Source: Propionivibrio dicarboxylicus
Lineage (GTDB): Bacteria > Pseudomonadota > Gammaproteobacteria > Burkholderiales > Rhodocyclaceae
Assembly: GCF_900099695.1 (NCBI RefSeq)
Contig: NZ_FNCY01000014.1
Span: forward strand, 60,455 to 124,454
Reading direction: 5' to 3'
Length of the DNA stretch: 64,000 nt
Shown: positions 44,914 through 55,520 of the stretch, one piece after another
How the letters are laid out: each line of letters opens with the position of its first letter
Position numbering within the stretch: the stretch's first letter is position 1
Translations under genes and position numbers: made by a program
The notes under the pieces: generated by a model
The model's database searches: none
Seen by the model: the letters and a program-made list of their open reading frames with translations, nothing else
Told to the model about the DNA's origin: nothing

Positions 44914-45021
44914 GATCTGTGTGTTCAGATAGAGGGTTTTTCGGCGGAGCTTGTGGGGGATTCGCGTTATCCTTTGGTGGCGGTCTGGCAATGCCTATGG
45001 ACGAGCGGTGCGGTGGGGGGA

Positions 45022-45714
45022 TTATAGCTGCCCAAGTCGTCTCGGCAAAAGGGCTACGGTACGAATCTGGACGTCGGCATCGGGGTTGTGGCGAGTGCTG
45101 GTGCTTACCCACACGGTTTTCATGCGCAATTTGCGGGCAGTCCGGAGATTTTCGCGTGAGTCTTCGACCATGATGCAGCGGCGTGGATCAAGTCGCTCGT
45201 GGCGAAGCAAGTGAAGAAATCCGGAGCGCGCCGGTTTTGGGCGATAGCGCAGGCGTTCGATCGAATAGATTGCCGAGAAGCATCTCCGAATGCCCAATAT
45301 CTCGAGTATGGCGTCAATGTAATGGCGCGGTGCGTTGGAAAACAGGATTTTATTGCCCGGAAGTTGCCTGAGCATTGCTTTCAACGCCGGCGGTGCGACG
45401 ACCATTCGTTCCAGTTCGGGGAAGTGATGCGTTTGTTTGAGGAAATGGTCCGGGTCGATGTCGTGATGGCGCATCAGGCCGATCAGGGTGGCGCCGTAGC
45501 GCGACCAGTAGTGCTGGCGCAATTGCGTTGCCGCCGCGTCATCGAGGTCCAGGTGCTCGCACATGTACGCTTTCATGGCAGCGCCAAGTTGCGGAAAAAT
45601 GTGTGCGCTGGCGTCGTGCAGCGTATTGTCGAGATCGAACAGCCAGGTGGTTTTCGCCAGTCGGCGAGATCTCTCAGCGATCTCGCCGCGGCCCTCGCAG
45701 TGCCCGTGAGGCAC
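45022..45714 (-). CDS. HAD-family pyrimidine 5'-nucleotidase-like hydrolase
   Basis: 230 residues. The nucleophile motif is FDLDNTLHD (residues about 26-34), motif II is ILFSNAPRHY, the motif III Lys is in RPKPARSGF and motif IV is IMVEDSRENL. The fold matches the SDT1/pyrimidine 5'-nucleotidase group often found between slmA and argB in Betaproteobacteria. The start is a GTG at 45714, 3 bases after the argB stop. The first 20 codons contain a perfect 10-bp hairpin and are not conserved-looking, so the true start is uncertain. Confidence 0.85.
   Translation of the reverse strand: MPHGHCEGRGEIAERSRRLAKTTWLFDLDNTLHDASAHIFPQLGAAMKAYMCEHLDLDDAAATQLRQHYWSRYGATLIGLMRHHDIDPDHFLKQTHHFPELERMVVAPPALKAMLRQLPGNKILFSNAPRHYIDAILEILGIRRCFSAIYSIERLRYRPKPARSGFLHLLRHERLDPRRCIMVEDSRENLRTARKLRMKTVWVSTSTRHNPDADVQIRTVALLPRRLGQL
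45662..45688 (-). other. 10-bp hairpin at the 5' end of the HAD gene
   Basis: CGGCGAGATC (45662-45671), 7-base loop, GATCTCGCCG (45679-45688). It lies just after the argB stop and inside the annotated start of the hydrolase. No U tract. Possible mRNA processing or translation-control element between argB and the hydrolase. Confidence 0.55.
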
Positions 45715-45717
45715 GGC

Positions 45718-47144
<1,427 letters not shown>

Positions 47145-47146
47145 GA

Positions 47147-47539
47147 TCAGGCAGCAGCATCCTGAAGATAAAAGATCCTGAAGGCGATGCCGCGTTTGTT
47201 CCACGCGTCAACAGCGCAGGAGAGTACCTCGTTGAGTGCGGCAAGGCTGGTTGGCATCGCTTTGAGGGCGTCGCTCTCACTGAGTACGATGATGTAGCCT
47301 GGCGCCGGGTGCCAGGAAAGGTCGGTAAGGCAATCGAGCAGCGCGTCAAGGTTGCCGCCGAACCACTCGGGGAAAGCGAGGTCCCGCTGCATCGCCTTGA
47401 TGAAGCCGGGGACATTGCGTGCCCGACTCAGATCGACGACGAAGAATGCCTGCCCCAATTCGGTTGCGGCGGCTTTCAGGGCGGGAAGGTCGTTGCGATT
47501 CAGGCGGAAGATTCCGGCCGGTGAAGAGGTCTGGGTCAT
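47147..47539 (-). CDS. barstar-family ribonuclease inhibitor
   Basis: 130 residues. FFVVDLSRARNVPGFIKAMQ, FPEWFGGNLDALLDCLTDLS and YIIVLSESDALK are the barstar hallmarks, including the Trp-Phe-Gly-Gly-Asn turn and the acidic helix that blocks RNase active sites. Its ATG overlaps the stop of the secreted ribonuclease gene (ATGA at 47539-47536), so toxin and inhibitor are co-translated. No signal peptide, so it protects the cytoplasm. Confidence 0.9.
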   Translation of the reverse strand: MTQTSSPAGIFRLNRNDLPALKAAATELGQAFFVVDLSRARNVPGFIKAMQRDLAFPEWFGGNLDALLDCLTDLSWHPAPGYIIVLSESDALKAMPTSLAALNEVLSCAVDAWNKRGIAFRIFYLQDAAA

Positions 47540-47949
47540 GGCTCTCGAATCCAGACAAAACTGCGGTAGTGGTCGTGGCTGTAATAGTACTCGTCGCAAG
47601 TGGCGGCGCTGCCGGTTCTTCCAGTGCCCGCGATGATGCGTCGGGCGCCGCGATCCCGGCTGCCGGGTGTCGGGACGGTAAATTCCTGGTAGTAGCCGCG
47701 TGCCCGTGCCGGGAGTCGCTTCTCGAAATTGCCGAAAACGCTGCCATCTTTGTCGGGATACGGGAACGGGCCGCCGCGACGGATGCGTTCCAGCGTTTGC
47801 GCCGCTTCAGGTGGGAGTTCGGATAGCGCGGCGCGGACGACGGCGGTGCCGGGAGCCGCTTCGCGTGAGTGTGCCGGCGCAAAAAAGCCGCACAACCCGG
47901 CCAGCGCGAATAACAGCGCGATCCGGAGGTGTGCGGCGAGGCGTGCCAC
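47536..47949 (-). CDS. secreted guanyl-specific ribonuclease (RNase N1/T1/Sa family)
   Basis: 137 residues from a GTG at 47949, 8 bases after aspS. The signal peptide has LRIALLFALAGLCGFF with cleavage near residue 30. The mature part follows RNase Sa: LPPEAAQTLERIRRGGPFPY, GSVFGNFEKRLP, YYQEFTVPTPGSRDRGARRI (catalytic Glu and Arg) and YYYSHDHYRSFVWI (catalytic His). Extracellular or periplasmic RNA degradation is likely. An ATG at 48009 in frame lies within aspS and is rejected. Confidence 0.88.
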   Translation of the reverse strand: MARLAAHLRIALLFALAGLCGFFAPAHSREAAPGTAVVRAALSELPPEAAQTLERIRRGGPFPYPDKDGSVFGNFEKRLPARARGYYQEFTVPTPGSRDRGARRIIAGTGRTGSAATCDEYYYSHDHYRSFVWIREP

Positions 47950-47956
47950 GGCGCGC

Positions 47957-49750
47957 CTAGGCTTTGACTTGCGGCTCGACCTTCTGACGCAGGCGAATGT
48001 GCAACTCACGCAATTGCTTTTCGTCCACTTCGCTCGGCGCGTCGGTCAGTAGGCATTGAGCCCGTTGCGTCTTCGGGAACGCGATGACGTCGCGAATCGA
48101 TTCGGCGCCGGTCATCATGGTGACAATGCGGTCTAGGCCGAAGGCGATGCCACCGTGCGGTGGCGCACCATACTTGAGCGCGTCGAGCAGGAAGCCGAAC
48201 TTGATCTTGGCTTCCTCTTCGTCGATGCCGAGGGCCGAGAACACTTGTTCCTGAACGTCGGCGCGGTGGATACGGACCGATCCGCCGCCCATTTCCCAGC
48301 CATTGACGGCAAGGTCGTATGCCTTGGCCAGACATTTGCCGGGATCGGTTGCGAGCAGGCCGACGTGTTCGTCCTTGGGGCTCGTGAAGGGGTGGTGGCA
48401 CGCGGCCCAGCGCTTGTTTTCCTCGTCGTATTCGAACATCGGGAAGTCGACGACCCACAGCGGTTCCCAGGCGCTGCCGTTGACGAAGCCCTTTTCGTGG
48501 CCGATCTTGATACGCAAGGCGCCGAGCGCATCGTTGACGACCTTGGCCTTGTCCGCGCAGAAGAAGATCAGGTCGCCGCTTTGGGCGCCGGTGCGCTCGA
48601 TGATCGCCTTCAGCGCCGCTTCATTGAGGTTCTTGACGATCGGCGACTGGAGGCCGCTTTCGTTGATCTGGGTAACGTCGTTGACCTTGATGTAGGCCAG
48701 GCCCTTGGCGCCGTAAATGCCCACGAAACTTGCGTAAGCGTCGATCTCACCGCGGGTCAGGCTGTTTCCGCCGGGGATGCGCAAAGCAGCGACGCGGCCA
48801 TTCTCACTGTTGGCGACGTTGGCGAAGACCTTGAACGGCACATCCTTGACCGCATCGGTGACTTCGGTGAGTTCAAGCGTGACACGCAGGTCCGGCTTGT
48901 CCGAACCATAGCGCTGCATGGCTTCCGAGTAGGAAATGCGCGGGAACGGGTTGGGCAGGTCGACGTCGATCGCTTCCTTGAAGACGGTCCGGATCAGATT
49001 TTCCATGATGCCGGTGATCTCGGCCTCGTTGAGGAACGAAGTCTCGATATCGACCTGGGTGAATTCCGGTTGGCGGTCGGCGCGCAGGTCCTCGTCACGG
49101 AAGCACTTGGTGATCTGGTAATAACGGTCAAAGCCGGCAATCATCAGCAACTGCTTGAAAAGCTGGGGCGACTGCGGGAGCGCGAAAAACTGGCCGGCAT
49201 TGACGCGCGACGGGACAAGGTAATCGCGTGCGCCTTCGGGCGTGCTCTTGGTCAGCATCGGCGTTTCGATGTCGATGAAACCGGCATTGTCGAGATAGCG
49301 CCGGAAAGCCATCGCCGTCTTGTAGCGAAGCATCATGTTCTTCTGCATCTGCGGGCGACGCAGGTCGAGAACGCGGTGCTGCAGTCGGACGTTTTCCGAA
49401 AGATTCTCGTCGTCGAGTTGGAACGGCGGCGTGACCGACGGGTTGAGCACCTCGATATTCTGGCAGAGGATTTCAACTTCACCGCTGGCGATGTTGGCAT
49501 TCGTCGAACCGGCCGGACGTGCCCGGACCTTGCCGACAATTTTCAAGCAGAATTCGTTGCGGATCGACTCGGCGACCTTGAACATCTCCGGGCGGTCGGG
49601 GTCGCAAACGACTTGAGCAAGACCTTCACGGTCGCGCAGATCGATGAAGATGACGCCGCCGTGGTCACGGCGCCGATGCGCCCAGCCGCACAGGGTGACT
49701 TCCTGTCCGATGGTTTGTGAAGAGAGTTGTCCGCAGTAATGGGTTCGCAT
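47957..49750 (-). CDS. aspS: aspartyl-tRNA synthetase
   Basis: 597 residues, bacterial type with the GAD insertion. The N-terminal OB fold contains [20 protein letters not shown], motif 2 is [20 protein letters not shown], and motif 3 is [13 protein letters not shown] near the end. Essential translation enzyme. It heads a minus-strand group with the RNase, barstar and nudB. Confidence 0.97.
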   Translation of the reverse strand: MRTHYCGQLSSQTIGQEVTLCGWAHRRRDHGGVIFIDLRDREGLAQVVCDPDRPEMFKVAESIRNEFCLKIVGKVRARPAGSTNANIASGEVEILCQNIEVLNPSVTPPFQLDDENLSENVRLQHRVLDLRRPQMQKNMMLRYKTAMAFRRYLDNAGFIDIETPMLTKSTPEGARDYLVPSRVNAGQFFALPQSPQLFKQLLMIAGFDRYYQITKCFRDEDLRADRQPEFTQVDIETSFLNEAEITGIMENLIRTVFKEAIDVDLPNPFPRISYSEAMQRYGSDKPDLRVTLELTEVTDAVKDVPFKVFANVANSENGRVAALRIPGGNSLTRGEIDAYASFVGIYGAKGLAYIKVNDVTQINESGLQSPIVKNLNEAALKAIIERTGAQSGDLIFFCADKAKVVNDALGALRIKIGHEKGFVNGSAWEPLWVVDFPMFEYDEENKRWAACHHPFTSPKDEHVGLLATDPGKCLAKAYDLAVNGWEMGGGSVRIHRADVQEQVFSALGIDEEEAKIKFGFLLDALKYGAPPHGGIAFGLDRIVTMMTGAESIRDVIAFPKTQRAQCLLTDAPSEVDEKQLRELHIRLRQKVEPQVKA

Positions 49751-49798
49751 GCTGGTTCAGTGTCGGAAAGAGAAAAGGGAATGGCAAAGACGCGATTG

Positions 49799-50413
49799 TC
49801 ACCTGATTCGTGGGGTCGGAGCAACGACGCCCATCGAAATGATGTATTTGAGTGCTTCATCGACGTCCATGTCGAGTTCGATGACGTCGCTTCGGCGCAT
49901 CATCAGGAAGAAACCGGAGGTCGGGTTAGGGGTGGTGGGAACATAGACGCTGATGTAGTCGCCGGTCAGGTGGTTGGCGACATCGCCACCGGGGGTTCCG
50001 GTCAGAAAACCGATCGTCCAGGAATCATGATGCGGATAGCGGACCAGCAAGGCCTTGCGGAAAGCTTCGCCCGAGGACGAAAACAGCGTGTCCGAGACTT
50101 GCTTGACTGCTCCGTAGATTTTATTGACGACCGGAATTCGGTTCAGCAGGCTTTCCCACCAGCGGACAAGTCGTTGGCCGATGAAATTGGCCGCCAGCAC
50201 GCCGGTAATGAAAATGACGAGTAATGTGACAGCGATGCCGATGCCGGGGATGTCGTAGCCAAGCAGCGCGTGAGGACGCAGCGACTCCGGCAACAAAAGC
50301 AGGGTTCGATCCGCGGTGCCGGCGATTAGCGAAACCACCCAGGTGGTGATCGCGACTGGCACCCAGATCAGTAGTCCGGTGATGAAATAACGCCGGATCA
50401 GTTGCTTGCGCAC
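49799..50413 (-). CDS. DUF502 membrane protein
   Basis: 204 residues from a GTG. Two membrane helices (about 10-30 and 55-78) are followed by NRIPVVNKIYGAVKQVSDTL and a beta-rich domain with YVPTTPNPTSGFFLMMRRSD, the DUF502 signature. Function is not known; homologues often sit beside aspS. It overlaps the FmdB-like gene by 16 bases. Confidence 0.9.
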   Translation of the reverse strand: MRKQLIRRYFITGLLIWVPVAITTWVVSLIAGTADRTLLLLPESLRPHALLGYDIPGIGIAVTLLVIFITGVLAANFIGQRLVRWWESLLNRIPVVNKIYGAVKQVSDTLFSSSGEAFRKALLVRYPHHDSWTIGFLTGTPGGDVANHLTGDYISVYVPTTPNPTSGFFLMMRRSDVIELDMDVDEALKYIISMGVVAPTPRIR

Positions 50414-50655
50414 GCCTCGGCTCCCGGGCAGCTTTGGCAGGCAGGCGCGGGCTCCTTCTTGGCCGGTTTGCCCGATCCTTTGAAGTCGGTCGCATACCAG
50501 CCTTGCCCTTTGAGTTGGAATCCAGCCGCAGTCAGCTGTCGCTTATAGGTGTCCTGGTTGCACTCAGGGCATTCCGTCAGCACCGGATCCGACATTTTCT
50601 GCAAATGGTCCTTTTCAAATCCGCATGAATCGCAACGATAGGCGTAAATCGGCAT
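50398..50655 (-). CDS. FmdB-family zinc-ribbon protein
   Basis: 85 residues from the ATG at 50655. MPIYAYRCDSCGFEKDHLQK and LTECPECN give the two CxxC pairs of the FmdB putative regulatory family. A Pro/Lys/Ala-rich tail ends in a second Cys cluster (CQSCPGAEAC). Role unknown. Overlaps the DUF502 gene, as commonly seen upstream of aspS. Confidence 0.9.
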   Translation of the reverse strand: MPIYAYRCDSCGFEKDHLQKMSDPVLTECPECNQDTYKRQLTAAGFQLKGQGWYATDFKGSGKPAKKEPAPACQSCPGAEACASN

Positions 50656-50760
50656 GATGAGTCTCTTAAACTGCAAAACGGTTGATTATACCCGAAACGC
50701 GATTTCCGTTCGGGAGGTTCGCCGTGCCAAGATGGGGCTTATCGCCTTGGATTCAAGAGA

Positions 50761-51627
50761 TTAGATCATGCGCAGATACGCTTGCGTGAGCATCTTCCCC
50801 CAGATGAGGGCGATCAGGCCTGCGGTGGCGAGATACGGGCCGAAGGGGATGGGAACCTGACGGCCTCGCCTGGCCAGTACGATCAGCGCGACGCCGACGA
50901 TCGCGCCGACCAACGATGACAAGAGAATGATCAGCGGCAGCATTTGCCAGCCGAGCCAGGCACCAAGCGCGGCCAGTAGCTTGAAGTCGCCATAGCCCAT
51001 GCCTTCTTTGCCGGTCACAAGCTTGAAGGCCCAGTAGACGGACCACAGGGCGAGATAGCCCGCCATGGCGCCGATGACTGCAGAGGGAAGGTCGGTAAAT
51101 GTGCCGCTCAGGTTAAAGCCGAGACCTGCCCACAGCAAAGGCAGCGTGATCGAGTCTGGTAGAAGTTGGGTTTCTGCATCGATGAAAGTGAGCGCGATCA
51201 GACTCCAGCACAGCAGCAGGGCGCCAGCGAGTGCCCAGCCGAAGCCGAAGTAGGCCGCGGCAGATGCCGAAATGATGCCTGTAATTGCCTCGACGAGCGG
51301 GTAGCGGGGCGAAATCGGCGCGTTGCAGCCTGCGCATTTGCCGCCTAGAAACACCCAGCTCAGGAGCGGGATGTTTTCGAGCGCGCTGATCGCATGGCCG
51401 CACTGCGGGCAGCGCGAACGCGGCGAAACGAGGGAGACGGACTCGTTGGTGGGCACGGGTTCTCCCCTGAATTCGGCGCACTGGCATAGCCATTCGTGTT
51501 CCATCATCTTGGGCAGGCGATGAATCACGACATTGAGGAAGCTACCGACGAGCAGACCCAGCAGTGCGCTGCTTGTTACCAACACCCAGGGAATCGCGAG
51601 CAATGTTGCCAGAGGCTGGAGATCCAT
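50761..51627 (-). CDS. pilD: prepilin peptidase / N-methyltransferase
   Basis: 288 residues. The zinc tetracysteine CPQCGHA ... CAGCNAP lies in the cytoplasmic loop (about 70-100). The catalytic Asp pair is in DAETQLLPD and GMGYGDFKLL. Eight membrane helices. The ATG at 51627 overlaps the pilC stop (TGATG). It cleaves and methylates type IV prepilins. As the only such enzyme in the window, it is the likely processor of the MSHA prepilins too. Confidence 0.96.
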   Translation of the reverse strand: MDLQPLATLLAIPWVLVTSSALLGLLVGSFLNVVIHRLPKMMEHEWLCQCAEFRGEPVPTNESVSLVSPRSRCPQCGHAISALENIPLLSWVFLGGKCAGCNAPISPRYPLVEAITGIISASAAAYFGFGWALAGALLLCWSLIALTFIDAETQLLPDSITLPLLWAGLGFNLSGTFTDLPSAVIGAMAGYLALWSVYWAFKLVTGKEGMGYGDFKLLAALGAWLGWQMLPLIILLSSLVGAIVGVALIVLARRGRQVPIPFGPYLATAGLIALIWGKMLTQAYLRMI

Positions 51628-52859
51628 CAAACGACTCCGCCGATTTTGAAGATTGGCAGGTACATGGCGACCACCATGCCGCCGATGAGCGTTCCCAGTA
51701 TGACCATGATCATGGGCTCCATTAGGCTCGAGAGCGCGTCGACGGCATCATCGACTTCCGCCTCGAAAAAATCGGCGACCTTGCTTAGCATCGAGTCGAG
51801 CGATCCGGACTCTTCGCCGATGGCCACCATCTGCACGACCATGTTGGGGAAGAGTTGCGTGTTTTGCATGGCCGAGGTCAGACTGATGCCGGTGCTGACC
51901 TCTCCCTGGATTTGTCGCGTCGCGATCTTGTACACGTAATTGCCGGCTGCTCCGCCGACCGAGTCCAGCGATTCGACCAGGGGAACCCCCGCGGCAAACA
52001 TCGTCGAGAGCGTCCGGGTCCAGCGTGCGATGACGGATTTGCGGATGATGTCGCCAAAGACAGGCAATCGCAGGAATATTCTGTCGAGTGCGATCTGCAT
52101 GGCTTCCGAACGTTGCCACGTGTAGAAAAAGGCGAAGAGGCCGCCGCCGATCGAACCGAAGATCGCCCACCAGTAGCTGACGAAGTAATCCGACAAGGCG
52201 ATGACAAATAGCGTCGGAGCCGGCAGGTCGGCGCCGAAGCTCTTGAATACATCCTTGAACGCCGGAATGACGAAGATCATGATGACGGCAGTAATGATGA
52301 AGGCGACGATGAGGACTGCTATTGGGTAGAACATTGCCGACTTTATCTTCGATTTGATCGCAATCATCTTTTCCTTGTACGTGGCCAGACGGTCAAGGAG
52401 CGTTTCCAGAATGCCGGCCTGTTCTCCGGCGGCCACGAGATTGCAGTAAAGCGCGTCGAAAAGCAGAGGGAACTTGCGAAAAGCTTGCGAGAGCGAGCTG
52501 CCTGTTTCGACGTCGGTCTTGATGTCGAGCAGAAGCTTGCCGACCGCGGGGTTGTCATGTCCGCGCCCGACGATGTCGAAGGTCTGCAACAAGGGGACGC
52601 CGGATTTCATCATCGTTGCCAATTGTCGGGTAAACAGCGACACGTCCTTTTCGGTGACTTTCCCGCCGCGACGAAAGCGCTGGCGCGAAATGCGGGTGAC
52701 AAGGATGCCCTGGCGCCGCAGCGTCGCGTTGACGACGGTTTCGCTGGGGGCCTGGATTTCGCCGCGAACTTCCTTTCCGGCCTTGTTCTTTCCGACCCAA
52801 AGGAAAGTACTTTCCTTGAGTTCCGGCGGTTTTCTGGAGGGTCTCGATGCGGTTGCCAT
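51627..52859 (-). CDS. pilC: type IVa pilus platform protein PilC
   Basis: 410 residues, GspF family: two repeats (about 75-195: LFTRQLATMMKSGVPLLQTF; about 275-400: WTRTLSTMFAAGVPLVESLD) and three membrane segments. The N-terminal VGKNKAGKEVRGEIQAPSE is typical of PilC. Paralogue of MshG. It is followed by pilD with a one-base overlap. Confidence 0.96.
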   Translation of the reverse strand: MATASRPSRKPPELKESTFLWVGKNKAGKEVRGEIQAPSETVVNATLRRQGILVTRISRQRFRRGGKVTEKDVSLFTRQLATMMKSGVPLLQTFDIVGRGHDNPAVGKLLLDIKTDVETGSSLSQAFRKFPLLFDALYCNLVAAGEQAGILETLLDRLATYKEKMIAIKSKIKSAMFYPIAVLIVAFIITAVIMIFVIPAFKDVFKSFGADLPAPTLFVIALSDYFVSYWWAIFGSIGGGLFAFFYTWQRSEAMQIALDRIFLRLPVFGDIIRKSVIARWTRTLSTMFAAGVPLVESLDSVGGAAGNYVYKIATRQIQGEVSTGISLTSAMQNTQLFPNMVVQMVAIGEESGSLDSMLSKVADFFEAEVDDAVDALSSLMEPMIMVILGTLIGGMVVAMYLPIFKIGGVV

Positions 52860-52878
52860 ACGTGTTCTTCCTTGCGAA

Positions 52879-54594
52879 TCAGACGTTGGTACTGCCGAGA
52901 ACTTCCTCGAGCGAGGTCAGTCCTTGTTTGACTTTGAGCAGGCCGGAACGGCGCAGGTCATTGACGCCTTCCCGGCGTGCCTGTTCGGCGATGTCCAGCG
53001 CAGTGGCGCTCGACATGATCAGTCGCTGAATGTCTTCGGTGACGGGCATTACCTGGTAGATGCCGACGCGCCCCTTGTAGCCGCTGCCTTTGCAGCGATC
53101 GCACGCGCCGGGACCGTAAAGCGTCCAGCTTCCGTCGAGATCCGCTTTGCTGAATCCGGCGTCGAGCAGGGTTTCGGTGGGGACTTCAATGGCCTGTTTG
53201 CAAGTGCAGAGTCTTCGCACCAGGCGTTGTGCGGTGATCAGCAGGATGCTCGACGCGATGTTGAAGGTCGGGATGCCCATGTTCATCAGGCGGGTCAAGG
53301 TCGAAGGAGCGTCATTGGTATGCAGCGTCGACAGCACCATGTGGCCCGTTTGAGCGGCCTTAATCGCAATTTCGGCGGTTTCCAGATCACGGATTTCTCC
53401 GACCATGATGATGTCTGGATCCTGTCTCAGGAAAGCTTTGAGCGCGACAGGAAAGGTGAGTCCCTGCCGGTCGTCGATATTGACCTGATTGATTCCTGGC
53501 AACGGGATTTCGGCCGGATCTTCGGCGGTGGAGATGTTGATGCCGGGTTTGTTGAGAAGATTCAGGCAGGTGTAGAGCGATACCGTTTTCCCGGAGCCGG
53601 TGGGGCCGGTGACGAGCACCATGCCGTACGGTCGCTGGATGGCGTCCAGCAATAGCGCTTTCTGATCAGCGTCGTAGCCGAGCGCTTCGATGCCCAGCGT
53701 TGCACTGCTGGGGTCAAGGATGCGCAGAACGATCTTTTCTCCGTACATCGTCGGAAGTGTGCTGACACGGAAGTCGATGGCCCGGCTTTTCGACAGCGCA
53801 AGTCGCATGCGCCCGTCTTGCGGGACCCGTTTTTCCGCAATGTTCAGGCGTGAAATAACCTTGATACGTGAGGCGATCTTTTCCTTGATGACGAGAGGCG
53901 GAGCTGCGATTTCACGCAGGACGCCGTCGACGCGGAAGCGGATGCGATAATTTTTTTCGTACGGTTCGAAGTGAATGTCGGATGCCCCGTCGTTGATTGC
54001 GTCAAGCAGCATCTTCTGGATGAACTTGACGACCGGTGCGTCATCGACCTCCTGTGTCGGCACCTCCTCGCGTTTTTGCGCGGCGGCCTCTTCTTCGAAT
54101 TCGAGATTGATATCGTCGCCGGCAAGGCTCTTCAGCGCTTCGTCGGCTGTCTCCGAAAATTTTGCGACGAGCGGCGCCAACTGGTCTTCGCGAACGACGA
54201 TCGGGTCGACGGCGGAACCCGTCTGGAATCGAATTTCGTCGAGCGCACGCAGGTTGGTCGGGTCGGCGATGGCGACTGACAATCGGTTGCCGCGTTTATG
54301 CAGTGGGACGACTCGATGGCTGGCGATCAGCTTTCGATCGATCGCAGACTTCGGAACATGGGCTTCGTCGTAGGCGCCAAGATCAAGCAGCGGATAGCCG
54401 AAGGTTTCCGAAGCGAAGCGCGCCAAGTCGGCAGCGCCGATCTTGCCGGAGGCGAGCAACTGTTCGACGAAGGAAGTCCTGCTTGCCGCTGTCTGCGCTG
54501 CGATCATTTCGGCATCGGACTCTTTGAGGCGAGCGGCCTGGATGAGCGCCCGGGCGAGTCCGCTGAGTGCCAGAGGGGCGGAGGTGGCAGCCAT
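52879..54594 (-). CDS. pilB: type IVa pilus extension ATPase PilB
   Basis: 571 residues. Walker A is GPTGSGKTVS, the Walker B region DPDIIMVGEIRD, the His box TGHMVLSTLHTN, and a zinc site LCTCKQA ... CDRCKGSGYKG. The N-domain has LSGLARALI instead of the RLGxxL c-di-GMP motif of MshE. First gene of pilBCD. The usual downstream coaE-zapD pair is not in the window; fmdB follows pilD. Confidence 0.96.
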   Translation of the reverse strand: MAATSAPLALSGLARALIQAARLKESDAEMIAAQTAASRTSFVEQLLASGKIGAADLARFASETFGYPLLDLGAYDEAHVPKSAIDRKLIASHRVVPLHKRGNRLSVAIADPTNLRALDEIRFQTGSAVDPIVVREDQLAPLVAKFSETADEALKSLAGDDINLEFEEEAAAQKREEVPTQEVDDAPVVKFIQKMLLDAINDGASDIHFEPYEKNYRIRFRVDGVLREIAAPPLVIKEKIASRIKVISRLNIAEKRVPQDGRMRLALSKSRAIDFRVSTLPTMYGEKIVLRILDPSSATLGIEALGYDADQKALLLDAIQRPYGMVLVTGPTGSGKTVSLYTCLNLLNKPGINISTAEDPAEIPLPGINQVNIDDRQGLTFPVALKAFLRQDPDIIMVGEIRDLETAEIAIKAAQTGHMVLSTLHTNDAPSTLTRLMNMGIPTFNIASSILLITAQRLVRRLCTCKQAIEVPTETLLDAGFSKADLDGSWTLYGPGACDRCKGSGYKGRVGIYQVMPVTEDIQRLIMSSATALDIAEQARREGVNDLRRSGLLKVKQGLTSLEEVLGSTNV

Positions 54595-54653
54595 GAGCGT
54601 CTATGTCGGAGCAACCGCTGAGCGGGGTGCCTGACCCAAGAAGGCATGCTCTC

Positions 54654-55490
54654 TCATAGCCTTCCGAGTAGGACTTCGATGACGAAGCGGCTGCCAACGT
54701 AAGCGAGCAGCAGAAACAGGAAGCCGGTCATCGTCCAACGCAAGGCCATCCGTCCGCGCCAACCGTAGATGTGGCGCCCCGTCAACAATGCTGCGAAGAC
54801 CGCCCAAGAGGCAAATGCGAACACCGTCTTGTGATCGATCCGTACAGCCTGTCCGAATATGGTTTCCGAAAACAGAATGCCGCTTCCGAGCGCAACCGAC
54901 AGGAGAATGAATCCAGCACCGATCAACTGAAACAGCAGGGCTTCCATGCGCAATAGTGGTGGAAGGCTGTTCAGGACGGGACTGAGCGGCTTTTGATGCA
55001 GCTTTTTCTCGACAACGCTCATAAAGACGGCCTGGACTGCCGACAGGGTGAACAAGCTGTAGGCCAGCATGGCAGCAAGGAAGTGCAGCTTGAAGCCGAA
55101 TGCGTCGGCGTGGGCGATGATTCTTGTTTGCGGGAAAAAAACCGGGAACAGGGCGCAAAGCGCGGCAACCGGAAGTACCGCCGGTTGCAATCCGTCCATG
55201 CGGGAGCGGAAACTTTCAAGCCAGTAGATCAGCGCGGCAAGCCAGAGCATCAGCGCGAGCGCCAGGCCGAAAGAGAAGCGCATGCCGCCGTTACCGAAGA
55301 GGGCATCATGCAGCTCCAGGCCTTGCAGTAGCAGGGCTAGGGCAATGCCGAATCGTTCGGCTGGCACCATGGTGTTTTTCGAACCGGGGTCGGGGCGGTG
55401 CCAACGGGTTCGCCAGAAATGCCATCCCAAGCCGGCATATAGAATGCTGGCGAGGATGGGGAAGGCAAGGTGCAGTAGAATATCCGGCAT
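54654..55490 (-). CDS. CcsA/HemX-like cytochrome c assembly family membrane protein
   Basis: 278 residues with about eight membrane helices. The latter half, with LHFLAAMLAYSLFTLSAVQA, FLLSVALGSGIL and DHKTVFAFASWAVFAALLTG, resembles the CcsA/YpjD family. Betaproteobacteria usually have a YpjD-like gene divergent from ffh, as here. A true cytochrome c biogenesis role is not shown. Confidence 0.85.
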   Translation of the reverse strand: MPDILLHLAFPILASILYAGLGWHFWRTRWHRPDPGSKNTMVPAERFGIALALLLQGLELHDALFGNGGMRFSFGLALALMLWLAALIYWLESFRSRMDGLQPAVLPVAALCALFPVFFPQTRIIAHADAFGFKLHFLAAMLAYSLFTLSAVQAVFMSVVEKKLHQKPLSPVLNSLPPLLRMEALLFQLIGAGFILLSVALGSGILFSETIFGQAVRIDHKTVFAFASWAVFAALLTGRHIYGWRGRMALRWTMTGFLFLLLAYVGSRFVIEVLLGRL

Positions 55491-55520
55491 TTTTCAAGTC
55501 TACACCAAGCCGGAAGCCAA

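Noticed and set aside
48155..49720. 521-codon open frame antisense to aspS
   Set aside because: Covers the conserved aspS coding region; the translation has no recognisable fold and mirrors third-position G+C bias.
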